Notes: generated from the sequence alone by a model not told the origin. A stretch of 64,000 nucleotides of DNA from JAGQNT01 sp964426605 (GCA_964426605.1 CAYRQK010000001.1:186001-250000), one strand, 5' to 3'. Counted from the stretch's first letter, positions 25,305 through 34,187 are shown. Numbers and translations: made by a program.

Positions 25305-25514
25305 ATGCAAAAGATAGCTACTAGGCTGTTTATCTACTCTTCAATTATCTTCGGTGTACTAGGTATTCTAGTGGTTCTTACATCTTCGGAGAGGGATATC
25401 GATAACTCTGACCTCAACAAACTATTGATGAAGCTCCTAATGATAACTGTTTTTATCATTCTGCCCTCATTTGCGTTAAGTGTTGCTAGTAAATACTTAA
25501 AAGGTAAACCCTAG
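25305..25514 (+). CDS. Small two-helix membrane protein
   Basis: 69 residues with membrane helices at about 8-26 and 42-60 separated by a polar, acidic loop. It is richer in A/T than its neighbours. It resembles no family I know. The leaderless promoter and a terminator hairpin at 25523-25554 frame it as an independent unit, which supports it being real. Confidence 0.6.
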   Translation: MQKIATRLFIYSSIIFGVLGILVVLTSSERDIDNSDLNKLLMKLLMITVFIILPSFALSVASKYLKGKP

Positions 25515-25521
25515 TTCAAAC

Positions 25522-25554
25522 TGAAGTATAACTTCGCACCAAAGTTATACTTTC
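25522..25554 (+). terminator. Terminator of the small membrane protein gene
   Basis: AAGTATAACTT / AAAGTTATACTT stem around CGCACC. The stretch 25555-25813 beyond it holds another T-rich hairpin (near 25597-25625), a TATAAT at 25693-25698 followed by a GGGGT/ACCCC hairpin, and no gene that I can see. Confidence 0.7.
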
Positions 25555-25813
25555 GTTAACAATGCTGCACCACATAGATTATTACAGCAAACCACTATCT
25601 TTATAGCTGGTAGTTTTTTGTTTTATCCGGGCTATGTCACGAGAAAGCATAGCTTGGTAGAGCAAACAACTAAGTGAACACTTTGAGTGACCTATAATCG
25701 GGGTGGTGTACCCCTTTTGACTGGTAAGTGCACGGCTGCAGCTAGAAATCCAACAGCGCCCAGGTTATTCGGGGAGTATACTCGCTCATGTTATTAATGT
25801 AGGCAAGGAGCGT

Positions 25814-26422
25814 ATGGGCGTATTTGAATTTGGGCGGACACCACTGGAGTTCGGTGTACGACAGGCGAAATGGCTAGGTGGGCTGGTGCAGCAGGATGCA
25901 GTCCAGCAGCGGGTTGAACGAGCACCGCGTGTGGCCGGCGAGCTAGCTGCCAACTATGCGCCCCGGGCATATTTTCTAGGTAAGGCCGTTACTCAAAGGG
26001 CCCTTTCGACGAGCAAACCGTTCCTGGCATTTGGCGTTGGGTTTGCAGAAGAGATCATCTATGGGCCGAACCAGCGGCATTATATCGACCATCTGCCATT
26101 TGCGGCGGTGCGCGATCGTGTCCATAAAGCCTCGCGTACGGCGCTTGGTTCGCTTGCGAGTAGCGAGCAGAATGACATCAAGCGAGGTACTTTTGCGGCT
26201 CTTGAGCTGGCTGCTGCTGTCGAGACTATGGCTGAATTCAGTGCTTCTGCGGCGGCTGAAGAGGCGCCTAGGGTTGGTGAGGTTGTAGCCATGTTACCCG
26301 AGACGGAACATGGTGCACGTGTTGCCGAGCAAGTCGTAACGAAGGGTCTCAGACCAGTGGTTGACGCGTTCAATGGGGAAGTTATTCCATTTAGGTCTGT
26401 AGATAATTCATCGCACGGCTAG
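25814..26422 (+). CDS. Hypothetical helical protein
   Basis: 202 residues, Ala/Glu/Arg-rich, mostly helical, no signal peptide or clear membrane helix and no motif I recognise (start MGVFEFGRTPLEFGVRQ; middle GVGFAEEIIYGPNQRHYID). GGCAAGGAG lies 7 nt before the ATG, a good ribosome site. It ends 46 bp before tRNA-Cys. Confidence 0.65.
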   Translation: MGVFEFGRTPLEFGVRQAKWLGGLVQQDAVQQRVERAPRVAGELAANYAPRAYFLGKAVTQRALSTSKPFLAFGVGFAEEIIYGPNQRHYIDHLPFAAVRDRVHKASRTALGSLASSEQNDIKRGTFAALELAAAVETMAEFSASAAAEEAPRVGEVVAMLPETEHGARVAEQVVTKGLRPVVDAFNGEVIPFRSVDNSSHG

Positions 26423-26468
26423 AGGAAACTGCCCAGGTTCGCTATACTGGTGCCTGTGTTGCTTGCAC

Positions 26469-26542
26469 GGCGCCTTGGCGGAGTAGTTACGCAGCGGTCT
26501 GCAAAACCGCGTACAGGGGTGCAAATCCCCTAGGTGCCTCCA
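26469..26542 (+). tRNA. tRNA-Cys(GCA)
   Basis: Acceptor GGCGCCT/AGGTGCC, anticodon stem GCGGT/ACCGC with loop CTGCAAA giving GCA, discriminator T, encoded CCA. TATACT about 23 nt upstream. The Nudix gene starts 8 nt after the CCA. Confidence 0.93.
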
Positions 26543-26550
26543 TATTTTTT

Positions 26551-26958
26551 ATGAAAACCGAATTAGCTGGTTGTGTAGTACTTGATGATTACGGCAGGAT
26601 ACTGCTCTTGCACCGTAGTACTGACAAATTGTCGCAGTGGGAACTGCCCGGTGGCAAAATTGAGCCTGATGAGCTGGCCGAGCAGGCGGCTGTCAGAGAA
26701 TTAGCTGAAGAATTGGGTGTTGAGGTTCGGCTGACACGAGCACTGGGTAGCGGCGAGTTTGTGCACGACGAGCAGGAGTATCGCTATACCTGGTTCCAGG
26801 CAGTAGTCCACGCTGGAGAGTTGGGCGTACGAGAGCTGGGACTGTTTGATGATTTTGATTATTTTGAGCCGGAGGATATGATGAGCCTGGCGTTATCCGA
26901 GAATATGCAAGTACTGCTGCCAAAAATACTATCCGGAGAAGTAGCTCTCGAGACTTGA
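26551..26958 (+). CDS. Nudix hydrolase (MutT-like)
   Basis: 135 residues with a complete Nudix box: second Gly of PGGKIEPDE, Glu five residues on, then REL and EELGV. The opening (GCVVLDDYGRILLLHR) and the W in SQWELPGGK are typical of 8-oxo-dGTP or general NTP hydrolases. No ribosome site. The ATG lies 8 nt behind tRNA-Cys, so 3' processing of the tRNA would leave an almost leaderless mRNA. Confidence 0.9.
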   Translation: MKTELAGCVVLDDYGRILLLHRSTDKLSQWELPGGKIEPDELAEQAAVRELAEELGVEVRLTRALGSGEFVHDEQEYRYTWFQAVVHAGELGVRELGLFDDFDYFEPEDMMSLALSENMQVLLPKILSGEVALET

Positions 26959-26989
26959 AAGGTAGTATAATCTGCTGAGTAACCATTCC

Positions 26990-27077
26990 GGGCGAGTGGC
27001 GGAATTGGTATACGCGGCGGACTTAAAATCCGCTGGCTGAATAAGCCTTGTGGGTTCAAGTCCCACCTCGCCCACCA
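26990..27077 (+). tRNA. tRNA-Leu(TAA)
   Basis: Acceptor GGGCGAG/CTCGCCC, class II variable arm, anticodon stem GCGGA/TCCGC with loop CTTAAAA giving TAA, encoded CCA. TATAAT at 26966-26971. A 19 bp copy of its 3' part lies 167 bp downstream. Confidence 0.95.
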
Positions 27078-27085
27078 AAAGTAGA

Positions 27086-27117
27086 GCCTCCCAGTAGGGA
27101 GGTTTTGCTTTTGTGCT
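27086..27117 (+). terminator. Terminator of tRNA-Leu(TAA)
   Basis: Stem GCCTCCC/GGGAGG around AGTA followed by TTTTGCTTTTG. Confidence 0.8.
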
Positions 27118-27223
27118 AGGCTGGGGCTTGAACGAGTGTGCCAGTGGCACACCCCGGACCCGAAGCCCAGCGACCGTGGAGCTGGGTTGTCGTGGCCAGC
27201 GCATTTTGCGCTCGGCGACAAGG

Positions 27224-27242
27224 CAAGTCCCACCTCGCCCAC
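27224..27242 (+). repeat. Copy of tRNA-Leu(TAA) T-loop/acceptor 3' end
   Basis: CAAGTCCCACCTCGCCCAC is identical to 27057-27075 in the tRNA (offset 167 bp). It begins in the T-loop and includes the acceptor 3' strand and discriminator. Confidence 0.85.
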
Positions 27243-27252
27243 GTCTAACTGC

Positions 27253-27258
27253 TACAAT
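27253..27258 (+). promoter_or_regulatory. -10 box of gene 27268, near-leaderless
   Basis: TACAAT ends 9 nt before ATG 27268 and begins 10 bp after the tRNA 3' copy; no Shine-Dalgarno. Confidence 0.55.
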
Positions 27259-27267
27259 AGCTAAACG

Positions 27268-28146
27268 ATGTATGAGTTTTTTCAGAAGCCGGTAGCCGCT
27301 GTTGTTGGTTTGCTTGTATTGCTGCTGGTTGTTGCAGGTGCAGTTGGCTGGCACGGATATACTAGCCCGAAACGTGTCTTTGACGATATGCTGGTCAACA
27401 ATCTGACCACTTCGGCCGTCACCAAAAGTACCATCAGCACCACCTCGACGACAGCCAGCTTGCAGCAAGCCAATCTACAATTAGGCGGCACCGATGCCAC
27501 TCGCTGGCTCGTGACAATCGAGCAAAAATCCGGCAGTGTAACTACCGAAAGCATCGGTACTAAAGGTGCGGGCTACGTGCGCTATCTCAATATCGCAGGC
27601 GCACAAAAGTCAGCCAACTACACATCGCTGCTCAACGTTTGGGCCAAGGCAGGTAAGAGCGATACAGACACCTCACTCAGTAAGTTATTTAGCCAAACAA
27701 TGCTCGATGTGTCCGCCGCACCGGCGCCGCCCATCGGTAATATAAATCCAAGCGATCGTGCCGAGATCCTTACCTACATCAAAAACGAAGATGTTTTTAC
27801 TCCCGACTACGGCAAGGTTAAGACTGCGCAAATCAACGGCCGCAAAGTGTACGAATATGGCGTGGCCGTGAAGCTGGCACCGTACCTGCGCATGATGCAA
27901 GCCTTTGCCCATACCTACGGCCTAAAGGATCTGGATGCGGTAAATCCGTCGGACTATCAGAGTGTCCAGCCAGTGACCATAAGTGTGTCCGTTGACGTGC
28001 TATCACACCAGATGGCTCGAGTTACCTACGCTACGAATGGCTTTAGTGAAACGTATAGTGATTATGGTATAGCTAGGCCTATCCAACTGCCCACGCATAC
28101 TATCAGCACGGCCGAGCTCCAGAAACGCCTCACTGCCGCGCAATAA
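27268..28146 (+). CDS. Exported, membrane-anchored protein of unknown function
   Basis: 292 residues. One membrane helix at residues 8-30 (very hydrophobic LLVLLLVVAGAVGW), then a Thr/Ser-rich stalk and an extracellular part likely to be mostly beta strand; pattern STTSTTASLQQANLQL then VTIEQKSGSVTTESIGTKG recalls LolA/LppX-like lipid-carrier folds, a weak guess only. No lipobox. The end of the gene is 42 bp before the MurF-like gene, which has its own promoter. Confidence 0.7.
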   Translation: MYEFFQKPVAAVVGLLVLLLVVAGAVGWHGYTSPKRVFDDMLVNNLTTSAVTKSTISTTSTTASLQQANLQLGGTDATRWLVTIEQKSGSVTTESIGTKGAGYVRYLNIAGAQKSANYTSLLNVWAKAGKSDTDTSLSKLFSQTMLDVSAAPAPPIGNINPSDRAEILTYIKNEDVFTPDYGKVKTAQINGRKVYEYGVAVKLAPYLRMMQAFAHTYGLKDLDAVNPSDYQSVQPVTISVSVDVLSHQMARVTYATNGFSETYSDYGIARPIQLPTHTISTAELQKRLTAAQ

Positions 28147-28172
28147 GCTGGTCGGAGCCAAGAGTGTCAGTG

Positions 28173-28178
28173 TATACT
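28173..28178 (+). promoter_or_regulatory. -10 box of the MurF-like gene
   Basis: TATACT ends 10 nt before ATG 28189; no ribosome site. Confidence 0.55.
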
Positions 28179-28188
28179 GGCACTAATC

Positions 28189-29793
28189 ATGAGCACTATC
28201 GTTGCCAATTTTTATGCCTTGTATGGCTTTCAGGCCCCGCGCCGACTGGTAGCGCTGTATCGCCAGGCTGGTGGGCCACTGCACTACATCGGTACATATT
28301 GGACAACGCAAAACTTTGCGGCCGTAGAGCCTGATACCAGCGCCGCGTATGCCGGCCTGTCGCGTTGGCTTGGTATTGGCATGCTGTGTCAGTTGCTGCT
28401 AGGGCTTGTGCTGGTATACACCGGCATCGTCGACGACCGGGCTGGGCTTGGGTACTTTGGCACGGCAATAGTGCTATCGTACCCGATCGTCTGGGCGCAG
28501 CTGCTGTTTTTTGGCACGATTGGCTGGCGCGTGATTCACCCAAAGCGTACCGGCAAGGCGTTGCTGACATCGATTCTGGAGGGCCAAGTGCGAACGCTGC
28601 GATCTCGCAACGAGTTTTCGCTGGTTGCTGTGGCAGGCAGCGTGGGCAAGACATCGACCAAATTGGCAATTGCCCAAGTGCTTGCGGCAAGCGGCAGGCG
28701 CGTGCGGTACCAAGAGGGTAATTACAATGATCGGTTAACGGTGCCGTTGATATTTTTTGGCGAAACCGAGCCCGGTATCTACAATCTGCCGGCTTGGCTG
28801 GCGCTTGTGTGGCGCACTAGTCGGGCGCTCAAACGAGCGTATCCGTACGATGTAGTGGTGGTCGAGTTGGGGACGGACGGTCCTGGGCAAATCGCGCAGT
28901 TCGCCTACTTGCACCCCGAGTTATCGGTGGTCACTGCTGTCGCCGAAGAGCACATGGAGTATTTTGATACCATCGAAGCCGTGGCGCGCGAAGAGCTGAG
29001 TGTGTTTGAGTATTCTGCGCGAGTGCTGGTCAACACTGACGACGTGCCGGCGCATTTCTTGCAATACGACAGCTACCAGTCGTATGGAGCCAAGCCAAGT
29101 GCATCGTACAAAGTAAAATTGGACGGCGGCGTGACGGCGAGCGGTCAAAAACTGACCGTATCGGCCGGCCTCAAAAAGATGACGGTTCAAACACATTTTT
29201 TGGGTGAGCAAGGTGCCAAGATCATACTCGCCGCTGCTACCGTGGCTGACATGCTGGACGTCGAATGGTCGTCGCTGGCGCCGATACTCGAATCGTTGCA
29301 GCCCTTTGCCGGACGTATGCAGTTACTAGCCGGCGTCGAGGGTTCAACGCTCATAGACGATACCTACAACGCTAGTCCATCGGCCGTCCGTGCCGCGCTT
29401 GACGTACTCTATAGTATGGATTCGCCGCAGCGTATTGCCATCCTGGGCAGCATGAACGAGTTGGGCGATATCAGTCCCGCGGCCCATGCTGACATTGGCG
29501 CTTATTGTGACCCCCAAAAACTTAGTTTGGTTGTAACTATTGGCGCGGAAGCTAAGACACACCTAGCACCTGCGGCCGCGCAAGCGGGCTGTGAAGTCAA
29601 AAGTTATACCGACGCCCATAAGGCCGGCAAGTTCGTGCAGTCCCAGCTCAAAAAATATGCCGTGGTGCTGGCTAAAGGCTCGCAAAACGGCGTCTTTGCC
29701 GAGGAAGCCCTAAAGCCGCTGCTTGCCGACAAGGCTGACCAGGCCAATCTAGTTCGCCAGTCAGATTATTGGATGAGACTCAAGCGCTCGTAG
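28189..29793 (+). CDS. MurF-like Mur ligase with N-terminal membrane segment
   Basis: 534 residues. Residues 60-130 contain two or three membrane helices, replacing the normal MurF N-terminal domain. The Mur ligase core follows: P-loop VAGSVGKTSTK near residue 150, EGNYNDRLTVPL, the ATP/Mg segment VVTAVAEEHMEYFD, and the C-terminal domain opening LIDDTYNASPSAVRAALDVL, which is MurF-specific. It probably adds D-Ala-D-Ala to the UDP-MurNAc peptide, at the membrane. It converges on ddl (which makes D-Ala-D-Ala) with a 14 bp overlap of ends. Confidence 0.85.
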   Translation: MSTIVANFYALYGFQAPRRLVALYRQAGGPLHYIGTYWTTQNFAAVEPDTSAAYAGLSRWLGIGMLCQLLLGLVLVYTGIVDDRAGLGYFGTAIVLSYPIVWAQLLFFGTIGWRVIHPKRTGKALLTSILEGQVRTLRSRNEFSLVAVAGSVGKTSTKLAIAQVLAASGRRVRYQEGNYNDRLTVPLIFFGETEPGIYNLPAWLALVWRTSRALKRAYPYDVVVVELGTDGPGQIAQFAYLHPELSVVTAVAEEHMEYFDTIEAVAREELSVFEYSARVLVNTDDVPAHFLQYDSYQSYGAKPSASYKVKLDGGVTASGQKLTVSAGLKKMTVQTHFLGEQGAKIILAAATVADMLDVEWSSLAPILESLQPFAGRMQLLAGVEGSTLIDDTYNASPSAVRAALDVLYSMDSPQRIAILGSMNELGDISPAAHADIGAYCDPQKLSLVVTIGAEAKTHLAPAAAQAGCEVKSYTDAHKAGKFVQSQLKKYAVVLAKGSQNGVFAEEALKPLLADKADQANLVRQSDYWMRLKRS

Positions 29794-30688
29794 AACGAGC
29801 GAGTGCCATTTGTGCCAGTTGGTCGCAGAGTGCCGGCATAGTAGTGCCCGCGACGGCAGCGGCTTTGGGCAGTAAGCTTTGGCCGGTCATGCCCGGCAAT
29901 GTATTGATTTCGAGCACCACAAGACCCTGTGTTGGACTGACAATCATATCCGTGCGACTCAGGTCTCGACAGCCACACAGAGTGTGTACTTTTAGTGCGA
30001 GCTTCTGCGCCTGTCTCTGCAGGCTCTTGTCGATATGCTGCGGTGGACATAATTCCTGCGTGGCGCCGTTGTATTTGTTTTCATAATCAAACTCGCTACT
30101 TACAGGTGGGACTATTTCAATAACCGGCAACGCGCGGCTGCCCAATATCCCGATGGTTATTTCAGTGCCATCAATGAGCTCTTCGAGCAGCAGTTGGCTG
30201 TGGCGCCCAAAAGCTGCGTCGATAGTATGCCGTGGCGCTTGTGTGATGTCTCGAATAATGAATGTATCAATGCTCGAACCTCCGTCGAATGGTTTTAGTA
30301 CGAAAGGTTTTTGGCTGAGCGGGTGATGCCATATGTTCATGGCATCTACTAATGCACCCTCGGCGAGTGGTATGTCGTGTTGTCCGGCCAAGGCGCGAAA
30401 CCGTGCCTTATCAAAACACAGCTCCGAGCTGGCGATGTCGGAGCCGACATAGGGTATGCCCTTCGCTTCCAGTAATTTTTGAATGGTACCATCCTCGCCA
30501 CCAGCGCCATGGAGCACTGGAAATGCGACGTCAGGCGCATCCAGATCAGCAATAGTGTCGTGAGCCGGATCAAAGATACGGACGGTGTAACCGGCTTGTG
30601 CAAGTGCATCGGCGACAGCTGCACCAGAGCGCAGTGATACATCGCGCTCTGGTGATAGTCCACCGGCAATAACGGCAACAGTAGTCAT
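29780..30688 (-). CDS. ddl: D-alanine--D-alanine ligase
   Basis: 302 residues, ATP-grasp. The start VAVIAGGLSPERDVSLRSG, the nucleotide-binding part KPFVLKPFDGGSSID, EELIDGTEITIGILG, and the end VLEINTLPGMTGQSLLP are all Ddl signatures. It makes the D-Ala-D-Ala dipeptide for peptidoglycan. The frame extends to 30835, but ATG 30688 is right: it aligns with the family and lies 6 nt after TATACT. Divergent from the deacetylase gene. Confidence 0.95.
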   Translation of the reverse strand: MTTVAVIAGGLSPERDVSLRSGAAVADALAQAGYTVRIFDPAHDTIADLDAPDVAFPVLHGAGGEDGTIQKLLEAKGIPYVGSDIASSELCFDKARFRALAGQHDIPLAEGALVDAMNIWHHPLSQKPFVLKPFDGGSSIDTFIIRDITQAPRHTIDAAFGRHSQLLLEELIDGTEITIGILGSRALPVIEIVPPVSSEFDYENKYNGATQELCPPQHIDKSLQRQAQKLALKVHTLCGCRDLSRTDMIVSPTQGLVVLEINTLPGMTGQSLLPKAAAVAGTTMPALCDQLAQMALARSTSA

Positions 30689-30694
30689 GTTGTC

Positions 30695-30700
30695 AGTATA
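30695..30700 (-). promoter_or_regulatory. -10 box of ddl, leaderless
   Basis: TATACT on the minus strand, 6 nt before ATG 30688. Confidence 0.6.
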
Positions 30701-30727
30701 CAGTGCATTGTCCCTATGGTAGGATGA

Positions 30728-30733
30728 TATACT
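30728..30733 (+). promoter_or_regulatory. -10 box of the deacetylase gene
   Basis: TATACT ends 10 nt before ATG 30744. It is back to back with the ddl promoter, with 27 bp between the two -10 boxes. Confidence 0.55.
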
Positions 30734-30743
30734 AGATACGACT

Positions 30744-31676
30744 ATGGGGAAAATACAACGGGCAGTTGCATTCTTTTGGGTGCCACAGTACGTGGTTCTT
30801 TTTGTGGCGGTCATATTACTCGTGAATGCCGCCAACCCTCAGACTGCGCTGCCGGTTCTTGTGAATACCCAGGCTCGGTCGTTTATTGTGCCGGCCAGCG
30901 ACGACACTTTGCCAACCGCTACACTCAGGCCACTTGCTCCGTTACTCGTGCACATCCCACCGGCACAAAACGTGTCGCCGCCACCTGGTGTGCCTAAGCC
31001 TGGCACGAATCCTATCAGCAATGCGCCTATCGATTGCACTGCTCGGCCGTGTATCGCGCTCAGTTTTGACGATGGGCCCATGCCACCGACAACCGACGGA
31101 GTGCTGGATATTCTGGAACAAGAGCAGGTCCGAGCATCATTTTTCTTAATCGGTAAGAACATCGCCGGTCACGAGGCTGAAGTCCAGCGTATGACTGCCG
31201 ATGGTTTTGAGATAGGTAACCATACCTGGAGCCACACAGACATGACCACGCTCACGCCGCAACAGGTCAAAGACGAGCTCGTTAAAACACAACTGGCGAT
31301 TGTTGATGCTGGCGGTCCCGCGCCGACATTGTTTCGCCCGCCGTACGGTGCCGTTGACCCAGCGGTTGTGGCGCAGGCGGGTCTGCAAACGGCCTTGTGG
31401 AATGAAGACCCGCGCGATTGGCAGGCGACCGATCTGCCGACACTCATCCAGACCATTGTCGGTCAGGCTCAGCCGGGCGGTATTATCGACATGCATGATA
31501 CGCACCAAATTACAGTTGACGCGTTGCGCCCGGCCATCGACCAGCTCAAGGCCCGGGGCTTTCAGTTTGTTACGGTAACGCAGCTGATGCGCTCTCGTAT
31601 TCGTCCTGGCACTGCACCGTTCTATGGCTACAATGCTGGTTATTATCATTTTCCGCCAAGCCTGCCGCCGCAATAG
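30744..31676 (+). CDS. Polysaccharide deacetylase (NodB homology, CE4)
   Basis: 310 residues. An N-terminal membrane helix (about 15-33) and Pro-rich linker lead to the NodB domain. Motif 1 ALSFDDGP gives the catalytic Asp and metal Asp, motif 2 HTWSHTD the two metal His, motif 3 RPPYGAVD, and the late DMHD the catalytic His. Such enzymes N-deacetylate peptidoglycan or chitin-like chains outside the cell; placement next to ddl and the MurF-like gene favours peptidoglycan modification. Confidence 0.92.
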   Translation: MGKIQRAVAFFWVPQYVVLFVAVILLVNAANPQTALPVLVNTQARSFIVPASDDTLPTATLRPLAPLLVHIPPAQNVSPPPGVPKPGTNPISNAPIDCTARPCIALSFDDGPMPPTTDGVLDILEQEQVRASFFLIGKNIAGHEAEVQRMTADGFEIGNHTWSHTDMTTLTPQQVKDELVKTQLAIVDAGGPAPTLFRPPYGAVDPAVVAQAGLQTALWNEDPRDWQATDLPTLIQTIVGQAQPGGIIDMHDTHQITVDALRPAIDQLKARGFQFVTVTQLMRSRIRPGTAPFYGYNAGYYHFPPSLPPQ

Positions 31677-31685
31677 CGCCTCTGT

Positions 31686-31691
31686 TATACT
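31686..31691 (+). promoter_or_regulatory. -10 box of leuS
   Basis: TATACT ends 9 nt before ATG 31701; no Shine-Dalgarno. Confidence 0.55.
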
Positions 31692-31700
31692 TGAGACACG

Positions 31701-34148
31701 ATGAAACGATACAATCCAAAAGATATTGAACCAAAGTGGCAGGGCGTTTGGGACGAGACCGGCCTGTATACGGCCGATTTGCACAGCGATAAGCCCAAAT
31801 ATATTGCCATGAGTATGTTTAACTACCCCAGTGGGGCTGGCATCCATATTGGGCACGCCATGAACTACACTATTTCCGATGTGAAGGCGCGCTTTAAGCG
31901 CCAGCAAGGCTACGAGAGCTATCATCCGGTTGGCTGGGATGCCTTCGGTTTGCCTGCCGAAAATTATGCGATCAAGGCTGGCGTGTCGCCACAGCAGAGC
32001 ATGGCTACCATCATTCCTAGCTATCACAAGCAGTACAAGGCCATGGGCTGGAGTAACGACTGGGAGAAGGAAATCGCCACGCACCTGCCAGAGTATTACA
32101 AATGGACACAATGGATTTTTGAGCAGATGTTTACGCACGGCCTGGCTTATCAGGATAGTCGCATGCAGTGGTGGTGTGAGATCGATAATAGTGTACTGGC
32201 TAACGAGCAAGTCATTGATGGCAAATGCTGGCGTCACGACGGCCCCGACGATCCACTAGTCGAGAAAAAAGAAGTCAAACAGTGGTTCTTCAAGATCACT
32301 GACTACGCTGATGAATTACTAGAAGCTATCGATGATCTGGACTGGACCGACAGCGTCAAGCTGGCCCAGAAGAACTGGATCGGCAAAAGCAAGGGTGCCG
32401 AAATCGACTTTGCTACTGATGCAACCGATCAAAAAATTACCGTATTCACGACTCGCCCCGATACGCTATGTGGTGCCACATTCTTGGTGCTGGCTCCTGA
32501 GCACGAACTAGTCGAGCAGATCACCGGCCCCGGCCAGCGGGCGGAAGTTGAGGCGTACCTCAAGACTACCCAGAAGAAGTCCGAGCTGGAACGCCAGACG
32601 AACAAAGACAAGACAGGTGCGTTTACGGGCGCGTACGCGGTCAACCCAGTGAACGGTCAGAAGATACCCATCTGGATTGCCGATTACGTGCTGGAAGGTT
32701 ACGGCACGGGTGCCATTATGGCTGTGCCCGCACATGATGAGCGTGATAGCGAATTTGCCCTCAAGTTTAATTTGCCAATCGTCCGGGTTGTTCAAAATGA
32801 TGCGCCTGACGAAGCATACACTCACGACGAAGGCGTCATGATAAATTCTGGTGAGTTTGACGGACAAGCCTCGAGCGACGCCCGTGAAAACATCGTGAAA
32901 CATTTGGCCGAGCGGGGTAAGGCGACCGAAAAGGTCAACTACAAAATGCGTGATTGGAGTGTCAGTCGTCAGCGCTACTGGGGTGCGCCAATCCCGATTG
33001 TCAATTGCGACAAGTGTGGTGCTGTACTGGTACCCGAAAAAGATTTACCAGTGGTGTTGCCAGAGTTGGACGATTTCCAGCCCAGCGGCGATGGCCGCAG
33101 CGCGCTGGCGCGCGCCACTGACTGGCTGAAGGTTGATTGCCCGCAGTGCGGCGGTCCAGGCGAGCGCGAAACCGACACACTCGACACCTACATATGCAGC
33201 AGCTGGTACATGTATCGTTATCTCGACCCGCGCAACCAAGAGGCCATTTTTGATAGCGAAACCATCAAGAAGTGGGAGCCCATCGACTTCTACAACGGCG
33301 CCGACCATGCCACGGCCCACCTGCTCTACGCTCGTTTCATCGGCCATTTCTTCAAGAAGTTGGGTCTAGTCAATCAGCCGGAGCCCTTCAAGCAATTCTT
33401 GTTTAACGGCAAAGTTACGGCGGCTGACGGCACCATGTTTAGTAAAAGCAAGGGTAACGGTGTTGACCCGCTCGAGATCATCAACCAAGGTTACGGCGCA
33501 GATGCGCTGCGTACCTATCTGATGTTTGCGGCGCCACTCGACACCTGGATCAAGTGGGATCCGCAGGGCGTACCTGGCACACATCGCTTTTTGTCGCGTG
33601 TCTGGACGCTGGCGCAAGAATACCTAGAAGCCGACCCGCGCGAGGTTAGCGACGATCAGCAGAAACAGTTGCTGCGTACCACGCACCACATGATTCGCAA
33701 GATGACTGAAGATATTGAGGAGAACCACTACAATACTGCTATCGCAGCCGCCATGACCGCTGTCAATGAACTGTACAGGTACAAAATCGAGTTCTTGGGT
33801 CGGAGTGATAGCTGGCAGCGGGCGCTCGAAGCGGTTGTGACGTGCATTGCACCATTTGCGCCACACATGGCCGAAGAACTATGGCTCCAGCTGGGACACC
33901 ACCTTAGCGTTCACAAAGACACCTGGCCTGAGTGGGACGAAGCGTATCTGATACAGGACACTATCACGGTAGCCGTGCAGATTAATGGCAAGCTGCGTGG
34001 TGAAATCCAGGTGGCGGCAGACACTGCCGAGACAGATATTGTCGCCGCTGCTCAGGCTAACGACAAAGTTAAGGTGCACATAGAGGGCAAGCAAGTCGTC
34101 AAGAGTATCTATGTGCCAGGCAAAATCGTCAACCTCGTGGTTCGCTGA
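31701..34148 (+). CDS. leuS: Leucyl-tRNA synthetase
   Basis: 815 residues, bacterial type. HIGH motif as IHIGHAMNYT near residue 53, CP1 editing domain (TTRPDTLCGATFLVLAPEHE, then GTGAIMAVPAHDERD), a zinc module with two CxxC pairs (CDKCG, CPQCG) retained, and KMSKS as MFSKSKGN near residue 580. Typical C-terminal domain ending VKSIYVPGKIVNLVVR. It charges the three tRNA-Leu genes found here. A near-leaderless promoter sits upstream. Confidence 0.97.
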   Translation: MKRYNPKDIEPKWQGVWDETGLYTADLHSDKPKYIAMSMFNYPSGAGIHIGHAMNYTISDVKARFKRQQGYESYHPVGWDAFGLPAENYAIKAGVSPQQSMATIIPSYHKQYKAMGWSNDWEKEIATHLPEYYKWTQWIFEQMFTHGLAYQDSRMQWWCEIDNSVLANEQVIDGKCWRHDGPDDPLVEKKEVKQWFFKITDYADELLEAIDDLDWTDSVKLAQKNWIGKSKGAEIDFATDATDQKITVFTTRPDTLCGATFLVLAPEHELVEQITGPGQRAEVEAYLKTTQKKSELERQTNKDKTGAFTGAYAVNPVNGQKIPIWIADYVLEGYGTGAIMAVPAHDERDSEFALKFNLPIVRVVQNDAPDEAYTHDEGVMINSGEFDGQASSDARENIVKHLAERGKATEKVNYKMRDWSVSRQRYWGAPIPIVNCDKCGAVLVPEKDLPVVLPELDDFQPSGDGRSALARATDWLKVDCPQCGGPGERETDTLDTYICSSWYMYRYLDPRNQEAIFDSETIKKWEPIDFYNGADHATAHLLYARFIGHFFKKLGLVNQPEPFKQFLFNGKVTAADGTMFSKSKGNGVDPLEIINQGYGADALRTYLMFAAPLDTWIKWDPQGVPGTHRFLSRVWTLAQEYLEADPREVSDDQQKQLLRTTHHMIRKMTEDIEENHYNTAIAAAMTAVNELYRYKIEFLGRSDSWQRALEAVVTCIAPFAPHMAEELWLQLGHHLSVHKDTWPEWDEAYLIQDTITVAVQINGKLRGEIQVAADTAETDIVAAAQANDKVKVHIEGKQVVKSIYVPGKIVNLVVR

Positions 34149-34158
34149 CGTCTCACCC

Positions 34159-34187
34159 TTGTTTTTAGGGGTGAATTTCGTTACAAT
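34159..34187 (+). promoter_or_regulatory. Promoter of rpmF
   Basis: TTGTTT at 34159-34164, 17 bp spacer, TACAAT at 34182-34187. The -35 lies in the loop of a CACCC/GGGTG hairpin behind leuS. Confidence 0.65.

Larger units (their letters stand above)
27078..27242 (+). other. Post-tRNA module of tRNA-Leu(TAA)
   Basis: After the terminator come a stem GTGTGCC/GGCACAC (27136-27152) containing the box GTGGCACACC (27144-27153), an outer pairing GGCTGGG..CTT with AAG..CCCAGC, and a hairpin AGCGCATTTTGCGCT. The module ends in the copy of the tRNA 3' end. No open frame of interest. Confidence 0.55.

Noticed and set aside
30689..30835. 49-residue extension of Ddl
   Set aside because: It would run through the promoter of the divergent deacetylase; family alignment and the -10 box fix ATG 30688.
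31146..32237. 363-codon open frame on the minus strand
   Set aside because: It lies opposite the deacetylase and the 5' part of leuS, both strongly supported by motifs; its translation shows no domain and no promoter or ribosome site.
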